From NCBI GenBank assembly GCA_032160165.1, contig JAVHWA010000031.1, forward strand, positions 68,232 through 132,231: DNA of 64,000 nucleotides, written 5' to 3'. Shown one piece after another: positions 44,188-53,993 of the stretch; the first letter of the stretch is position 1, and every line of letters begins with the position of its first letter. This stretch comes from QHXM01 sp032160165. Its GTDB lineage: Bacteria > Acidobacteriota > Blastocatellia > Pyrinomonadales > Pyrinomonadaceae. The position numbers and the translations under genes are program-made. Below the pieces are notes generated by a model, which saw nothing but the letters and a program-made list of their open reading frames with translations, had not been told where the DNA came from and made no database searches.

Positions 44188-47135
44188 CTATCGCTATTGG
44201 TGATGTTGTCGTAAGCCTCTCGCACCGCTCGCATGTGGATGGCGAGCGAGTCACTCAATTCGGTTGCCGAAGCGTACTTGAGCTTGTGTGCTATATCACG
44301 CAGGGCCGCATGATCGGCGGCCGGAAGCCGCGTTGAGCGACCGACGATAAGCCGCAGATTGTGGTCCACCAGACGCAACAACGCGTATCCATCTCTCATC
44401 GCCAGATAATTTTCTTCCCCGAGTGATCCTGTCTCACGAAGCCGCGCGAGGACCGCTCGAGTCGATCGATCCTCTATCAGATCAGGAACGTTGTCCCGGA
44501 GTTGTAGGTACCGTGACGCAAAATACACGTCGAGCATTCCCCCAGGCCCGTACTTAATGTCTGTCGTTTGGCCTGGTCGGCGCGTTCTTTCGAGCTCGAG
44601 CCGCTCGCGAACGCGCCGCGTCTCAAGTCGAAGGTTCGTTTTGTCCGACTTCTGGGCAGCAGCGTGAATGATGCGGCGAGCCTCCCGTTCGACGATGGTC
44701 CCCAACTCGAGGTCTCCCGCGGCCGCCCGCAGCTTCACATATGCCAACCACTCCCACTCGACGGCGCGGTGCTCAAGGTAGTCCGAAAAAGCTCTGGCCC
44801 CTGAGCAGGTAACTCCGTTCTTGCCATCAGGTCGCAGACGCAGATCGACACGATACAAGTAACCGTCGCGGGTCACGCTTGAGAGCGCCGCTACCAACAA
44901 CTCAGCGAACCGCGCGTACGTTTCGAGGGGCGAGAGCTGTGAAACGGGCGAGGCCTGCGAATCATCGTAAACGAGTATGACATCGAGGTCCGAGCCATAA
45001 TCCATGCCTTCGCCACCGAGCCGCCCCAAGCCCAGCACCGCGAGCCGAGCGGACCCAGCAGCCATTCCATATCGTCGCTCCATCTCGCGGGCTGCGATCA
45101 GGCATCCTGCATCAAGACTCGCGGCGGCGAGGATCGATTGACGCTTGTTGGCTTCCGATAGGGAGATTGTATTTGCTGCGTCGAGCGCTCCGATCTGCAA
45201 AATGATCTTCGCCCACTCGCGTCGGAGCCCAGCCATCTCTTCCCGGAGAGTGCTACCGCCTTCAACTGCATTTCGCAGAATTGCTCGATAGTCGTCCGGC
45301 GAAGCCTCGACTCCCGTTACGGGTAACGCGAGTATCAATGCGGGATTGCTGGCAATCATGTCACCAAAGACTTCCGACGCCCCGCAAAGTCTGACCAGGG
45401 AACGCAGGTGGTTGGTCGAAAAGCAAAGCTCACCGCTCGACTTATCGAGCGACGAAGCAATTCGACAAGCGAGCATCAAAGCCCTACGCGAATTCAGCGA
45501 ACTGCTCGCAGCCGTGCTAAGAACCTCCGCCACGATTTTGACGGTTGGTTCGAGGGTCTGTCCCATCGCATTCTCAGGCACGTTTTCAGTTGAATCGATG
45601 AGATGAGCGGCGAAGATCGTGGCCGCAGCCGTGGTCGCCTGCTGCTCTGCTGCGATCGCCGGCTCAGGACCTGAAACAGAAACGCCGTGCAGTTCCTCGG
45701 CCCCATTCCTCTCGTGGTCGCTTCTCTGGTTCTCGGCAGCCTCACCGAAGACACGGTCGTATGCTGAACGGACGTGCGTCGTGTGTCTGATCAACTCGCG
45801 ATCAAATCGCAAGAGTGCGTCAGCGCCGGCAAAGTCCATTCGCCGTGCTAGCAACGAGCGACGCGAATCATCCTCGGGTATCGAATGGGTCTGCAGGCCA
45901 TGCTCCATCTGTAAGCGATGCTCGAGCTTGCGGAGGAATAGATAAGCATCCGAGAGCTGCGTGCGCTCGCGTTCGGTGATAAGGCGCCGATCAGCCAGGC
46001 GGCCAAGGCTGATGAGAGTGTGTGCGGCTCGGAGCCATTCGTCGCGACCCCCGAAAGCAAGCTGAAGCGCCTGCGCGATGAACTCTATTTCGCGAATACC
46101 ACCCCGCCCGAGCTTTACGTTGAAACCTCCGGCATCCTGCGCGTGGTGTCTGTCAATTTTTTGCTTGGCGAGACGCACGTTCGCCAGAGCGCGCTCGACG
46201 GTCTGTTCTCGTGCATAGACACGATGCCGGACGCGGTCAGCGAAGCGAGAATAGAGCGGTGAATCGCCTGCCGCTGCTCGCGAGCGTATCAAGGCCTGCA
46301 ATTCCCAGGCTTGAGCCGTGTCGCGATAGTATCGGACAGCTTCTGCCAGCGACACCGCCAGCGCACCGTCGCGTCCGTAGGGCCTGAGTCGCAGGTCTAC
46401 TCGGTAAGCCGCGCCTTCGCCGGATTGTTCGCCAACCAAACGCGATACATTCGCTGCAAGCTTGTTGAAGTACTCGCGATTGGTGATCTCGTCGCGCGTG
46501 CCCGTCGCGGACGTCGTTCCTTCCTCGGAATAAAGAAACAACAGATCGATGTCCGATGCATAGTTGAGCTCGTGAGAACCCAACTTGCCCATCGCCACCA
46601 CGCAAAAACTGGCTGTGGCCGTCCGGCCCTTCGCGTCTTCGTACTGGGGCGAGCCGTAACGATTATCGAGCTCCTGCCGCGCGACCCCCAACGCGTGTTC
46701 GAGAATGGAATCGGCGAGGTTCGACAGCTCCTCAGTAATCTCAACCAGCGTGCTGGTATTGCGGATGTCGTGGAGGTAAATGCGCAGCAGCTCACGCCGG
46801 CGAAAGCGCGCAAGCAGGACCTGTGTTTCTGATTGAGAACTTGTGAGAGCGAACCTGGCGAGCGATTCGTTTAGCTCGTCGCGGCTTCTTACGCGGGTTT
46901 GCAGCCGTTCTCGCGCAAGCCATGAGATGTACTCCGGATGCTGACTGAGGGTGGTCGTCAGTAGCGGACTCCATGCCGCTAACGCCAGGGAATCGGAAAG
47001 TAGACCGGGATCGAGCGACAGGATCCTGACCACCCGAGGATGCTCAGTTTCGAGCCGTTCAATGAAAGAGCGGGCGGCTGACGCGTCCGGCAACTCGCGG
47101 ACATGCGATTCAATTTGTTGGTTGAAGCTTAACAC
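44154..47135 (-). CDS. glnE: Bifunctional glutamine synthetase adenylyltransferase/deadenylase
   Basis: Controls GlnA by attaching AMP to, or removing it from, a tyrosine in response to PII. The 993-residue protein has two nucleotidyltransferase domains: MGKLGSHELNYASDIDLLFLY (deadenylase half, residues ~190) and LGRLGGEGMDYGSDLDVILVY (transferase half, ~690), each with the GS...SDxD motif, and the regulatory helix regions between. Its last ~11 residues (SQDSELRSQNG) are coded by heptad-repeat DNA and are not part of the family. glnA is 3 kb away on the same strand, separated by two plus-strand genes. Confidence 0.93.
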   Translation of the reverse strand: MLSFNQQIESHVRELPDASAARSFIERLETEHPRVVRILSLDPGLLSDSLALAAWSPLLTTTLSQHPEYISWLARERLQTRVRSRDELNESLARFALTSSQSETQVLLARFRRRELLRIYLHDIRNTSTLVEITEELSNLADSILEHALGVARQELDNRYGSPQYEDAKGRTATASFCVVAMGKLGSHELNYASDIDLLFLYSEEGTTSATGTRDEITNREYFNKLAANVSRLVGEQSGEGAAYRVDLRLRPYGRDGALAVSLAEAVRYYRDTAQAWELQALIRSRAAAGDSPLYSRFADRVRHRVYAREQTVERALANVRLAKQKIDRHHAQDAGGFNVKLGRGGIREIEFIAQALQLAFGGRDEWLRAAHTLISLGRLADRRLITERERTQLSDAYLFLRKLEHRLQMEHGLQTHSIPEDDSRRSLLARRMDFAGADALLRFDRELIRHTTHVRSAYDRVFGEAAENQRSDHERNGAEELHGVSVSGPEPAIAAEQQATTAAATIFAAHLIDSTENVPENAMGQTLEPTVKIVAEVLSTAASSSLNSRRALMLACRIASSLDKSSGELCFSTNHLRSLVRLCGASEVFGDMIASNPALILALPVTGVEASPDDYRAILRNAVEGGSTLREEMAGLRREWAKIILQIGALDAANTISLSEANKRQSILAAASLDAGCLIAAREMERRYGMAAGSARLAVLGLGRLGGEGMDYGSDLDVILVYDDSQASPVSQLSPLETYARFAELLVAALSSVTRDGYLYRVDLRLRPDGKNGVTCSGARAFSDYLEHRAVEWEWLAYVKLRAAAGDLELGTIVEREARRIIHAAAQKSDKTNLRLETRRVRERLELERTRRPGQTTDIKYGPGGMLDVYFASRYLQLRDNVPDLIEDRSTRAVLARLRETGSLGEENYLAMRDGYALLRLVDHNLRLIVGRSTRLPAADHAALRDIAHKLKYASATELSDSLAIHMRAVREAYDNITNSDSQDSELRSQNG

Positions 47136-47286
47136 TGATTTGTGGTCTGCCCGCGAAGGTTGTGCACTGATTTTCCGACGGCGCCAGCGCTCTCTTAGAG
47201 CGCCACTGCATTGTAGCGTGAAGGCTCCGCCACAGCCGAACTTGTAACGAAAAGTTGAAACCGGAATTGGGCCTGATCGAAGATCG

Positions 47287-47314
47287 TTGAAGGATCTGCG
47301 ATATGTGATATATT
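47287..47314 (+). promoter_or_regulatory. Candidate sigma-70 promoter for the patatin gene
   Basis: TTGAAG and TATATT are spaced by 16 bp, ~130 nt ahead of the ATG at 47444. The remaining 308-bp gap to glnE shows no gene and only weak palindromes (AGCGCTCTCTTAGAGCGC). Confidence 0.4.
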
Positions 47315-47443
47315 CCCCCCGCTCTCACGAACTCGGGTCAGATCTATTCCTCGCACCTGCACGAATGCGCTGTTACCTCACACGCTCCCGCTCGGGAAGC
47401 GGTGTTGAGTCCACCTTTCTTCAACCTCTGGAAGGAGAACCTC

Positions 47444-49435
47444 ATGCCTGCTGAAAAACCTACCGTCTTCGAAGCTTCACATAAAGAATGCGACCTTGTG
47501 ATGAAAGGGGGCATCACAAGCGGAATCGTGTACCCGCCCCTGGTGGATCGATTGCACGATGCTGGCTTTAGCTTCCGCAACGTCGGCGGCACCTCGGCGG
47601 GAGCCATCGCCGCGGCCGTGGCAGCGGCGGCCGAACATGGCAAGGCAAGTGGAGGATTCGAGAAGCTGAAAAGGATCAGGGAATGGCTGGGCAGCGATAC
47701 GAATCTTCTGAAGCTTTTTCAACCCTCCAGAACTACGGCACCGCTGCTTCACACATTCCTGGTTTACCCAAAACTGCAACGGCTGCGATTAGCACTCCTG
47801 AAACTGATCGTCGCGTTCGCGCGGGGAGACGCGCTGGTATTCATCCTCGGAGCAGCACTGGGCTCCGGTCTGGCCTATTTGTTTATATGGCTGGTCGGCG
47901 GTTCCTTAAGGGGATGGGGGTTCGTGCTTCTCGCCCTGTCCGGATTGGTGGGAGCGATGTTATGCGTCGCCCTTCACCTGTACCTGGTACTTACCAGGAG
48001 CGTTCCCAAAAACGCTTTCGGCATCTGCAGCGGGCGCGGACGAGATATCAATCAGCTCGACGAATCCGCGTTAACCGACTGGCTGACTGTCAATATCAAT
48101 GACCTGGCGGGAATGGACAAGTATGGTCGACCGCTCACGTTCGGTGACCTGTGGGCTAAGAACGATCCAACGGATTCCAGAAGGATTGACCTTCGGATGA
48201 TGACCACGAACCTGAGTCAGAACCGCCCGTACATATTGCCATTCGACGACGTTTATTTGGTCAAGCAAGACGCATTCGAGAAGCTCTTTCCCAAGCATGT
48301 CGTCGAATTCATGATTTCTCACCAGCGGAAGATACCCGACTTCGAACCTCCCGCAGGCTATTTCCTCTTCCCTGAAAGTCGGTACTTACCAGTTGTCGTC
48401 GCCACACGGATGAGCCTGAGCTTCCCCGTGTTGATCTCGATGATTCCGATCTACACGATCGCGCATGATGCGTTCGGCGAGAATGTTCGCTTTGAGCTTG
48501 ACGCCTCTCAGGAGCGATCAGCCGGCGACCGCCCCATCGTCCTCAAAGTCGAGGGCCCCAACAACACCTGGGTCGAGCCCGGGAAGCTCATGTTGATCGC
48601 CGATACGGGAAAAAGTGTGCAGCCGAACTGGTTTAGCGACGGCGGCATTTGCAGCAACTTCCCCATTCACTTCTTTGATTCCTGGTTGCCCACGCGACCC
48701 ACTTTCGGTGTTAATCTTACGTCCCAACTTGGCGACCAGACCGATCAGGCTCCCACTGAGGGAAACGCGCGGGTCGCCAACCCCCAACGGTTCCCATATG
48801 CCGTTCAGCAGCCGGTCCCGGCCGATTATCTGGACGCCCCGCCTATAAGCTATGACACGGACGTCTATTTGCCTCAACCTGGAAGCGAGGCGCTGCCAGA
48901 GTGGATTCCAATTCAATCTATCGTCAAGTTCCTGGGATCGATCTTCAAAACCGCACAGAACTACCGCGACAATATGCAGGCCGTCCTACCCAGTTACTAC
49001 GAGCGAATAGTGCAGATTCGGATGAGCGATGACGAAGGTGGACTGAACCTGGAAATGCCCCGCGAGGTCATCACCCGAATCGTAAAAAAGGGGGACGATG
49101 CAGGTAAGGCGTTAGTCGACAAGTTTGATTTTGCCAAGCACCAATGGGTCCGTTTCAGGGTACTGATGGGACAGATGGAGAAGGCGCTGCAGAGAATGGA
49201 AGCAGTGATGACGCGGGACGCGACCGGCGCGCGACCGTTTGATTTTCCCAAGCTTATGGCCGATCAGGCTAACCAGTCGGAAGGATTTCCATACACACGC
49301 GACAAAATCTGGTGTGACAATGTTACGACGAGACTCAAAGCGATGGGCACTGTCATTAGCGCGTGGGTCCCGCCAGAGTTAGCAACAGACCCGCCGCTGC
49401 CCGAACCGATTTTACATGTCGCGCCAGAAATCTGA
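47444..49435 (+). CDS. Patatin-like phospholipase with internal membrane segments
   Basis: A 663-residue patatin-family lipid acyl hydrolase. Oxyanion loop KGGITSGIVYP (~21-31), nucleophile Ser51 in GGTSAG, catalytic Asp399 in SDGG. Between these blocks is an insertion with two hydrophobic segments (~130-152 and ~159-184), so the enzyme probably sits in the membrane. The C-terminal ~250 residues are helical and without known domain. The start at 47444 has AAGGAGAAC upstream; an earlier start (47402) is less likely. The gene is followed at once by a small membrane-protein gene (17-bp gap), which may be a partner. Confidence 0.86.
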   Translation: MPAEKPTVFEASHKECDLVMKGGITSGIVYPPLVDRLHDAGFSFRNVGGTSAGAIAAAVAAAAEHGKASGGFEKLKRIREWLGSDTNLLKLFQPSRTTAPLLHTFLVYPKLQRLRLALLKLIVAFARGDALVFILGAALGSGLAYLFIWLVGGSLRGWGFVLLALSGLVGAMLCVALHLYLVLTRSVPKNAFGICSGRGRDINQLDESALTDWLTVNINDLAGMDKYGRPLTFGDLWAKNDPTDSRRIDLRMMTTNLSQNRPYILPFDDVYLVKQDAFEKLFPKHVVEFMISHQRKIPDFEPPAGYFLFPESRYLPVVVATRMSLSFPVLISMIPIYTIAHDAFGENVRFELDASQERSAGDRPIVLKVEGPNNTWVEPGKLMLIADTGKSVQPNWFSDGGICSNFPIHFFDSWLPTRPTFGVNLTSQLGDQTDQAPTEGNARVANPQRFPYAVQQPVPADYLDAPPISYDTDVYLPQPGSEALPEWIPIQSIVKFLGSIFKTAQNYRDNMQAVLPSYYERIVQIRMSDDEGGLNLEMPREVITRIVKKGDDAGKALVDKFDFAKHQWVRFRVLMGQMEKALQRMEAVMTRDATGARPFDFPKLMADQANQSEGFPYTRDKIWCDNVTTRLKAMGTVISAWVPPELATDPPLPEPILHVAPEI

Positions 49436-49451
49436 GAGGGAGGGAAAGACT

Positions 49452-50009
49452 ATGCTCGCATGGATGAAAGCAGTCGACTGCTGCCAACTGGGAATCGTCT
49501 TCATGGTCCTGACTGTCCTTACTCTCTGGACGGGAAACAAGGCGGACCCGCATATCGAGCGAAGCCCGTACAAACGCCCAATAATAGATTTTGAGAGGGC
49601 GGGCAGCGTCGCTAAAGCAGAAGAGTATCTGCAGAACGTAGAGCAGGCTGACCACGACGCTCGAAGCAAATTGGCCTCCGCGCTTCACTGGGACTACCTG
49701 TTTCTCCTCTTCTACCCGGCGATGATCGCCGCAGGCTGTCTGATCGTCATCAATTTCCTGGGACCAAGAAATCTATGGGGTGTGACGCTCGGGTTTGTCT
49801 TGATGGGGTTACAACCTCTGGCAGCCCTCTTTGACGCCGTCGAGAACTATGCGCTCCTACGTGTTCTCAAAAAGCCAGTCTCCAGTCCCTGGCCGGAGAT
49901 TGCGTACTGGTTCTCAACCGCCAAATTCGGCATTGTCTTCGCAGGCCTGGGCTTTATGGTTATATACGGCCCGCTGGCACTAATCTGGGCGAAGGCGACT
50001 GGCCGTTAG
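49452..50009 (+). CDS. Small polytopic membrane protein next to patatin gene
   Basis: A 185-residue protein with about four membrane segments (QLGIVFMVLTVLTLWTG, WDYLFLLFYPAMIAAGCLIVI, WGVTLGFVLMGLQPLAALF, FGIVFAGLGFMVIYGPLALI) and a charged extramembrane loop (residues ~28-75). A GAGGGAGGG site is 6 nt before the ATG at 49452, which was preferred over an ATG inside the patatin gene. Function unknown. Close spacing and shared direction suggest it works with the patatin protein. Confidence 0.75.
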   Translation: MLAWMKAVDCCQLGIVFMVLTVLTLWTGNKADPHIERSPYKRPIIDFERAGSVAKAEEYLQNVEQADHDARSKLASALHWDYLFLLFYPAMIAAGCLIVINFLGPRNLWGVTLGFVLMGLQPLAALFDAVENYALLRVLKKPVSSPWPEIAYWFSTAKFGIVFAGLGFMVIYGPLALIWAKATGR

Positions 50010-50043
50010 AGGATTCGCTGGTGGAGAGCGCCGGGGAAAAACT

Positions 50044-50085
50044 AAAGCGGTGAACGGAATATCCCGGCTTATCCTTCACCGCTTT
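50044..50085. terminator. Terminator stem-loop between convergent genes
   Basis: AAAGCGGTGAA pairs perfectly with TTCACCGCTTT, with a 20-nt loop that itself has a short GC stem. On the minus strand the stem is followed by AGTTTTT, so it should end the glnA transcript. It may also serve the plus-strand gene. Confidence 0.7.
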
Positions 50086-50110
50086 GGTTTGGAGTTCTTA
50101 CTCAAGGACT

Positions 50111-51535
50111 TTAGATGTCGAAGTACATCGCAAACTCCAATGGGTGCGGCCGCATTCTGAGGGGCTGAATCTCTTTCTCGCGCTTGTACGTAATCCAGCG
50201 ATCGATGATCTGTGGTGTGAAGACATCTCCTTTGAGAAGAAAGCTATGATCTTTCTCCAACGCTTTCAGCGATTCGTCCAACGACCCAGGGAGCGAAGGC
50301 ACTTCCTTTAGCGCTTCGGGCGAGAGATCATAAATGTCTTTATCAAGCGGTTGACCAGGATCGATTCGATTCTGTACTCCGTCAAGCCCTGCAAGCAGCA
50401 TCGCCGAGAACGCAAGATATGCGTTGCACGACGGATCAGGCGGCCGAAACTCCAGGCGCTTCTGCTTTGGATTGGTGGAGAACATGGGAATGCGTACAGC
50501 GGCTGAGCGATTGCGGGCGGAGTAGGCCAGGTTCACGGGCGCCTCAAAGCCAGGCACAAGCCGTTTGTAGCTATTGGTCGTTGGCGCGGCGAAAGCAACA
50601 ATAGCGGGAGCGTGTTTCAACAAACCTCCGATGTAGTAACGCGCCATCTCTGACAGCCCCGCGTAGCCGTCACCGGCGAACAGCGGCTTTTCGTCTTTCC
50701 ATAACGACTGATGGCAGTGCATGCCCGAGCCGTTGTCACCATACAGTGGTTTGGGCATAAAGGTCGCCGCTTTGCCATAAGTGTAGGCGGTGTTGCGGAC
50801 GATGTACTTGAAGATTTGAAGATTGTCAGCCGTGCGCACCAGATTCGAGAAGCGGAAATCGATTTCGCACTGGCCGGCGGTTGCGACTTCGTGATGATGA
50901 CATTCGACAGATATCCCGCATTTGCCCAGTGTAAGCGAAATCTCAGAACGTAGATCGGCCAGCGAGTCGGCTGGCGGGAGTGGAACGTAGCCCTCTTTTG
51001 CGCGAATGCGATAACCCAGGTTCGAACCGTGAAATTCGTCAGCCGCCCGCCCGCTGTTCCAATGTCCTTCGTCGGAATCAACCGTGTATCCGGCAGAGTT
51101 CTGCTCGTTATGAAACTTGACGGAATCGAATACAAAGAATTCCGCTTCCGGACCGAAATAAGCAGTGTCGGCAAGCCCCGTAAACTTGAGATAGCTTTCC
51201 GCGCGGGTAGCCACGGAGCGCGGATCGAAGGCGTAACCTTCCTTCGTGATCGGATCGACCACATGAGCAATCAGGCAAAGTGTGGGCTGGTCGGAGAAGG
51301 GCTCCATCCAATAACGCGTCGCGTCGGGAACCAGCAGCATGTCTGATTCGTTGATCGCAGCCCAGCCACGAAGGCTCGAAGCGTCGAAGCCGAAACCGTC
51401 TTCAAACGAATCCTCTGAGAGCTGTTCTATGGGAAAGGTCAGGTGATGCCACGCGCCGGGCAAATCGGTAAACCTGATTGACACGAACTTCGCCCCTTCA
51501 TCCGAGGCATACTTCAAGGCTGTCTTTGCGTTCAT
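50111..51535 (-). CDS. glnA: Glutamine synthetase, type I (adenylylated class)
   Basis: ATP-dependent amidation of glutamate; the main ammonium-assimilating enzyme. The 474-residue chain has DGFGFDASSLRGW, FGPEAEFFVFDSV, the metal-binding ECHHHEVATAGQCEID and GSGMHCHQSLWK, and NRSAAVRIP. The GS-I beta adenylylation tyrosine is Tyr402 in KDIYDLSPE, matching the presence of glnE close by. Upstream is a consensus-like promoter (51679-51706) and a leader of about 140 nt. The AGGAGA site is 3-8 nt from the ATG. Confidence 0.97.
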   Translation of the reverse strand: MNAKTALKYASDEGAKFVSIRFTDLPGAWHHLTFPIEQLSEDSFEDGFGFDASSLRGWAAINESDMLLVPDATRYWMEPFSDQPTLCLIAHVVDPITKEGYAFDPRSVATRAESYLKFTGLADTAYFGPEAEFFVFDSVKFHNEQNSAGYTVDSDEGHWNSGRAADEFHGSNLGYRIRAKEGYVPLPPADSLADLRSEISLTLGKCGISVECHHHEVATAGQCEIDFRFSNLVRTADNLQIFKYIVRNTAYTYGKAATFMPKPLYGDNGSGMHCHQSLWKDEKPLFAGDGYAGLSEMARYYIGGLLKHAPAIVAFAAPTTNSYKRLVPGFEAPVNLAYSARNRSAAVRIPMFSTNPKQKRLEFRPPDPSCNAYLAFSAMLLAGLDGVQNRIDPGQPLDKDIYDLSPEALKEVPSLPGSLDESLKALEKDHSFLLKGDVFTPQIIDRWITYKREKEIQPLRMRPHPLEFAMYFDI

Positions 51536-51678
51536 GTTTTCTCCTGATTGTTAATGGGAGTGTTAGGGGTGCGAACCGCGCTCGAGGAAGCGATCTGAGA
51601 GCGGTCTGGTTTTTGGATAGCGGGTAATGTCCTAACGTGAGCGTCGGTCATAGATCGACGGCGCCTAAAAAAGTTTGC

Positions 51679-51706
51679 ATTATAGTTCTCTGCTGATTTC
51701 TGTCAA
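51679..51706 (-). promoter_or_regulatory. Near-perfect sigma-70 promoter for glnA
   Basis: On the minus strand TTGACA (51706-51701) and TATAAT (51684-51679) match both consensus hexamers with a 16-bp spacer. A start near 51672 would give a 5' leader of ~137 nt before the glnA ATG. The leader can form a stem GTCGATC...GACCGAC, but no known riboswitch was recognised. Confidence 0.75.
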
Positions 51707-51825
51707 GGAATTCTCAGCAAATTCGAGTGGACGCAAACACCGTAGATATCGATTTCGCTACGTAACTTCTTACACAACATCCGTTTAGCCCCTCTTGCGG
51801 CCCACCGCCTCAGTTAAAATAGTTA

Positions 51826-51854
51826 TTGTGAGACCCCGCATTTTCTGATAAATT
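51826..51854 (+). promoter_or_regulatory. Candidate promoter for speA operon
   Basis: TTGTGA and TAAATT with a 17-bp spacer, about 115 nt before the speA start. Weak match; the rest of the 436-bp divergent gap has no gene. Confidence 0.35.
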
Positions 51855-51971
51855 GCTAGTTCTAGTTTCCAACCATGAATAGGCTTCGGGGCTCGGAACT
51901 GCGGGCAACTGCGCTTCAAAGCTGAAAATCCACTCGAATAACAGGGCTGGCGATAAGCAGGAGGCCGCGAA

Positions 51972-53903
51972 TTGACCACGGCGATAGAACAGACGCTTGA
52001 AACATATGGAATAGAAAATTGGGGGGCGGGCTATTTTGACGTTAATCGCAAAGGAAATCTAATCGTCCACCCGTCGGAGAACGACAGCCGGGCTGCGGAT
52101 CTGAAAGAGATCATAGATGACCTGGCCCGTCGCGGAATCGGCACTCCTGTTCTGTTACGCTTTCCTCAACTGGTAGCGAGTCAGGTTCGTAAGCTTCAGC
52201 GCTCTTTCAGCAAATCCATACGCGAATACGAATATCAGGGCGCGCACATGTGCGTCTACCCGATGAAGGTCAACCAACAGCGGGCGGTCGTCGAAGAATA
52301 CCTTCGGGAAGGATCGCGCTACGAGTTTGGACTTGAAGCCGGCTCCAAGGCCGAGCTTTACGCTGCGCTCGCTATGGACCAGTCTTCAGAGAGCCTGCTT
52401 GTCCTGAATGGCTTCAAAGACGAAGAGTTCATCCAACTGGCATTTGCCGGCGCCAAGAGCGGCAAGCGGGTTGTAATCGTCATCGAGAAATTGAACGAGC
52501 TGGATCACGTTCTTCGCATTGCCGAAACTCATGAAGGCGACCTTCCGATGATCGGCATGCGCGTAAAGCTCTACTCAAAGGGCTCAGGGCGCTGGGAAAA
52601 GTCGGGTGGCGAAGCAGCCAAGTTCGGTCTGACGACCACAGAGATCCTGGAGACCATTCGTCGACTGCAACAGGCCGATCGCGTCGACATGCTGCGGCTG
52701 CTTCACTTTCACATCGGATCGCAACTAACAGACATCAAGCGGATCAAGAACGCCATGAAAGAGGCGGCTCGGGTTTACGCGAAAGTCCGCCAGATGAAGA
52801 TACCGATCGATCTGCTGGACGTCGGCGGTGGAATGGCGGTCGATTACGATGGATCCAAGACGGCGTTTGATTCTTCCGCCAACTATTCAGCGCAGGAGTT
52901 TGCCAACGACGTCATCTACACAATCATGCAGGTCTGTGACGACGAAAACGTCCCGCATCCGACGATTATTCAGGAGTCCGGTCGCTTCCTCGCCGCTTAT
53001 CACGCCGTCCTGATTACCAATGTGGTTGACGAAATCGAGACCATCGTTGAAGACATCACTCCGATCGAAATTGACGAAGACGATCCACAGGTGGTGGTCG
53101 AGCTTGGTGATCTGCGCGAAACGATCTCAGTAAAGAACTATCGCGAGTACTACCACGATGCGCTGGAACATCGCGAGGAGCTGTTCACGATGTTCAACCT
53201 CGGCCTGATCTCATTGGAAGATCGCGCCAAAGGCGAGGTCTTGTTCTGGGATGTATGCGAGACAGCAGATAAGTATGCACAGCAGAAGAAATACGTATCC
53301 GAAGAGTTTGACGACCTTCGACGCCTTCTATGCGCGAAGTACCTGACAAATTTTTCAGTCTTTCGCTCGGTGCCCGATCATTGGGCGCTGGATCAATTAT
53401 TTCCGATTGTCCCAATTCACGGGCTAAACCGGACCCCAACTGAATACGCGACTCTCTGCGACATCACCTGCGATTCCGATGGCATCGTCGACAAATTCGT
53501 TGACCTGCACGACGTCAAGCATGTGCTGGAGCTTCATGCCCTGATAAAAGACGAGCCCTACTATCTCGCCTTCCTGCTGGTCGGTGCCTACCAGGAAGTG
53601 ATGGGGAATAGTCATAACCTCTTCGGTGCGCCTAACGAGGCACACATCCACATCGATGAAGACGGCTATCTGATCAAGAAGGTAATCCGCGGAACATCCA
53701 TCGGGCAGGCGGTCGAGCGCGCGCGCTACGAACGCAGCTTATTGCACGATGGCTTTCGCCGCCTGGTTATGCAGCGCGTCAAGCGCGAAGAGTTAACCGA
53801 AGCGGAAGCGGCGGAACTTATTGAATTTTACGAATCGCGCTTTGACGCCTATACGTATCTGGCGATTAACGGGAAAGTTAATAGAAGGCGCGTAAAAAAC
53901 TAA
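51972..53903 (+). CDS. speA: Biosynthetic arginine decarboxylase
   Basis: PLP enzyme converting arginine to agmatine, first step of the agmatine route to putrescine. The 643-residue length suits SpeA. Signatures: CVYPMKVNQQRAVVE with the PLP Lys, FGLEAGSKAEL, HFHIGSQL, LDVGGGMAVDYDGS, QESGRFLAAYHAV, and the C-terminal CDITCDSDG with the catalytic Cys. The start is a TTG at 51972 with AGGAGG 7 nt upstream. The DHS-like gene and speB follow on the same strand, separated by heptad hairpins. Confidence 0.96.
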   Translation: MTTAIEQTLETYGIENWGAGYFDVNRKGNLIVHPSENDSRAADLKEIIDDLARRGIGTPVLLRFPQLVASQVRKLQRSFSKSIREYEYQGAHMCVYPMKVNQQRAVVEEYLREGSRYEFGLEAGSKAELYAALAMDQSSESLLVLNGFKDEEFIQLAFAGAKSGKRVVIVIEKLNELDHVLRIAETHEGDLPMIGMRVKLYSKGSGRWEKSGGEAAKFGLTTTEILETIRRLQQADRVDMLRLLHFHIGSQLTDIKRIKNAMKEAARVYAKVRQMKIPIDLLDVGGGMAVDYDGSKTAFDSSANYSAQEFANDVIYTIMQVCDDENVPHPTIIQESGRFLAAYHAVLITNVVDEIETIVEDITPIEIDEDDPQVVVELGDLRETISVKNYREYYHDALEHREELFTMFNLGLISLEDRAKGEVLFWDVCETADKYAQQKKYVSEEFDDLRRLLCAKYLTNFSVFRSVPDHWALDQLFPIVPIHGLNRTPTEYATLCDITCDSDGIVDKFVDLHDVKHVLELHALIKDEPYYLAFLLVGAYQEVMGNSHNLFGAPNEAHIHIDEDGYLIKKVIRGTSIGQAVERARYERSLLHDGFRRLVMQRVKREELTEAEAAELIEFYESRFDAYTYLAINGKVNRRRVKN

Positions 53904-53906
53904 TGA

Positions 53907-53981
53907 ACGTAAATCGTAAATTGTAAATCGCGACGAGCCGAACGCTAATCACGATTTGCAATTCACGATTCACGATTTACG
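53907..53981. repeat. Heptad-repeat inverted arms, locus 12 (speA-DHS)
   Basis: Left arm 53907-53936 (CGTAAAT, CGTAAAT, TGTAAAT, CGCGACG) and right arm 53947-53981 (complement: CGTAAAT, CGTGAAT, CGTGAAT, TGCAAAT, CGTGATT). Arms pair almost completely. Confidence 0.88.
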
Positions 53982-53993
53982 AAGGAAACATTT

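Noticed and set aside
46311..46832. 173-codon plus-strand frame
   Set aside because: It lies antisense within glnE and has no domain.
47136..47443. Riboswitch in the glnE-patatin gap
   Set aside because: Only weak palindromes are present and no known riboswitch core is recognisable.
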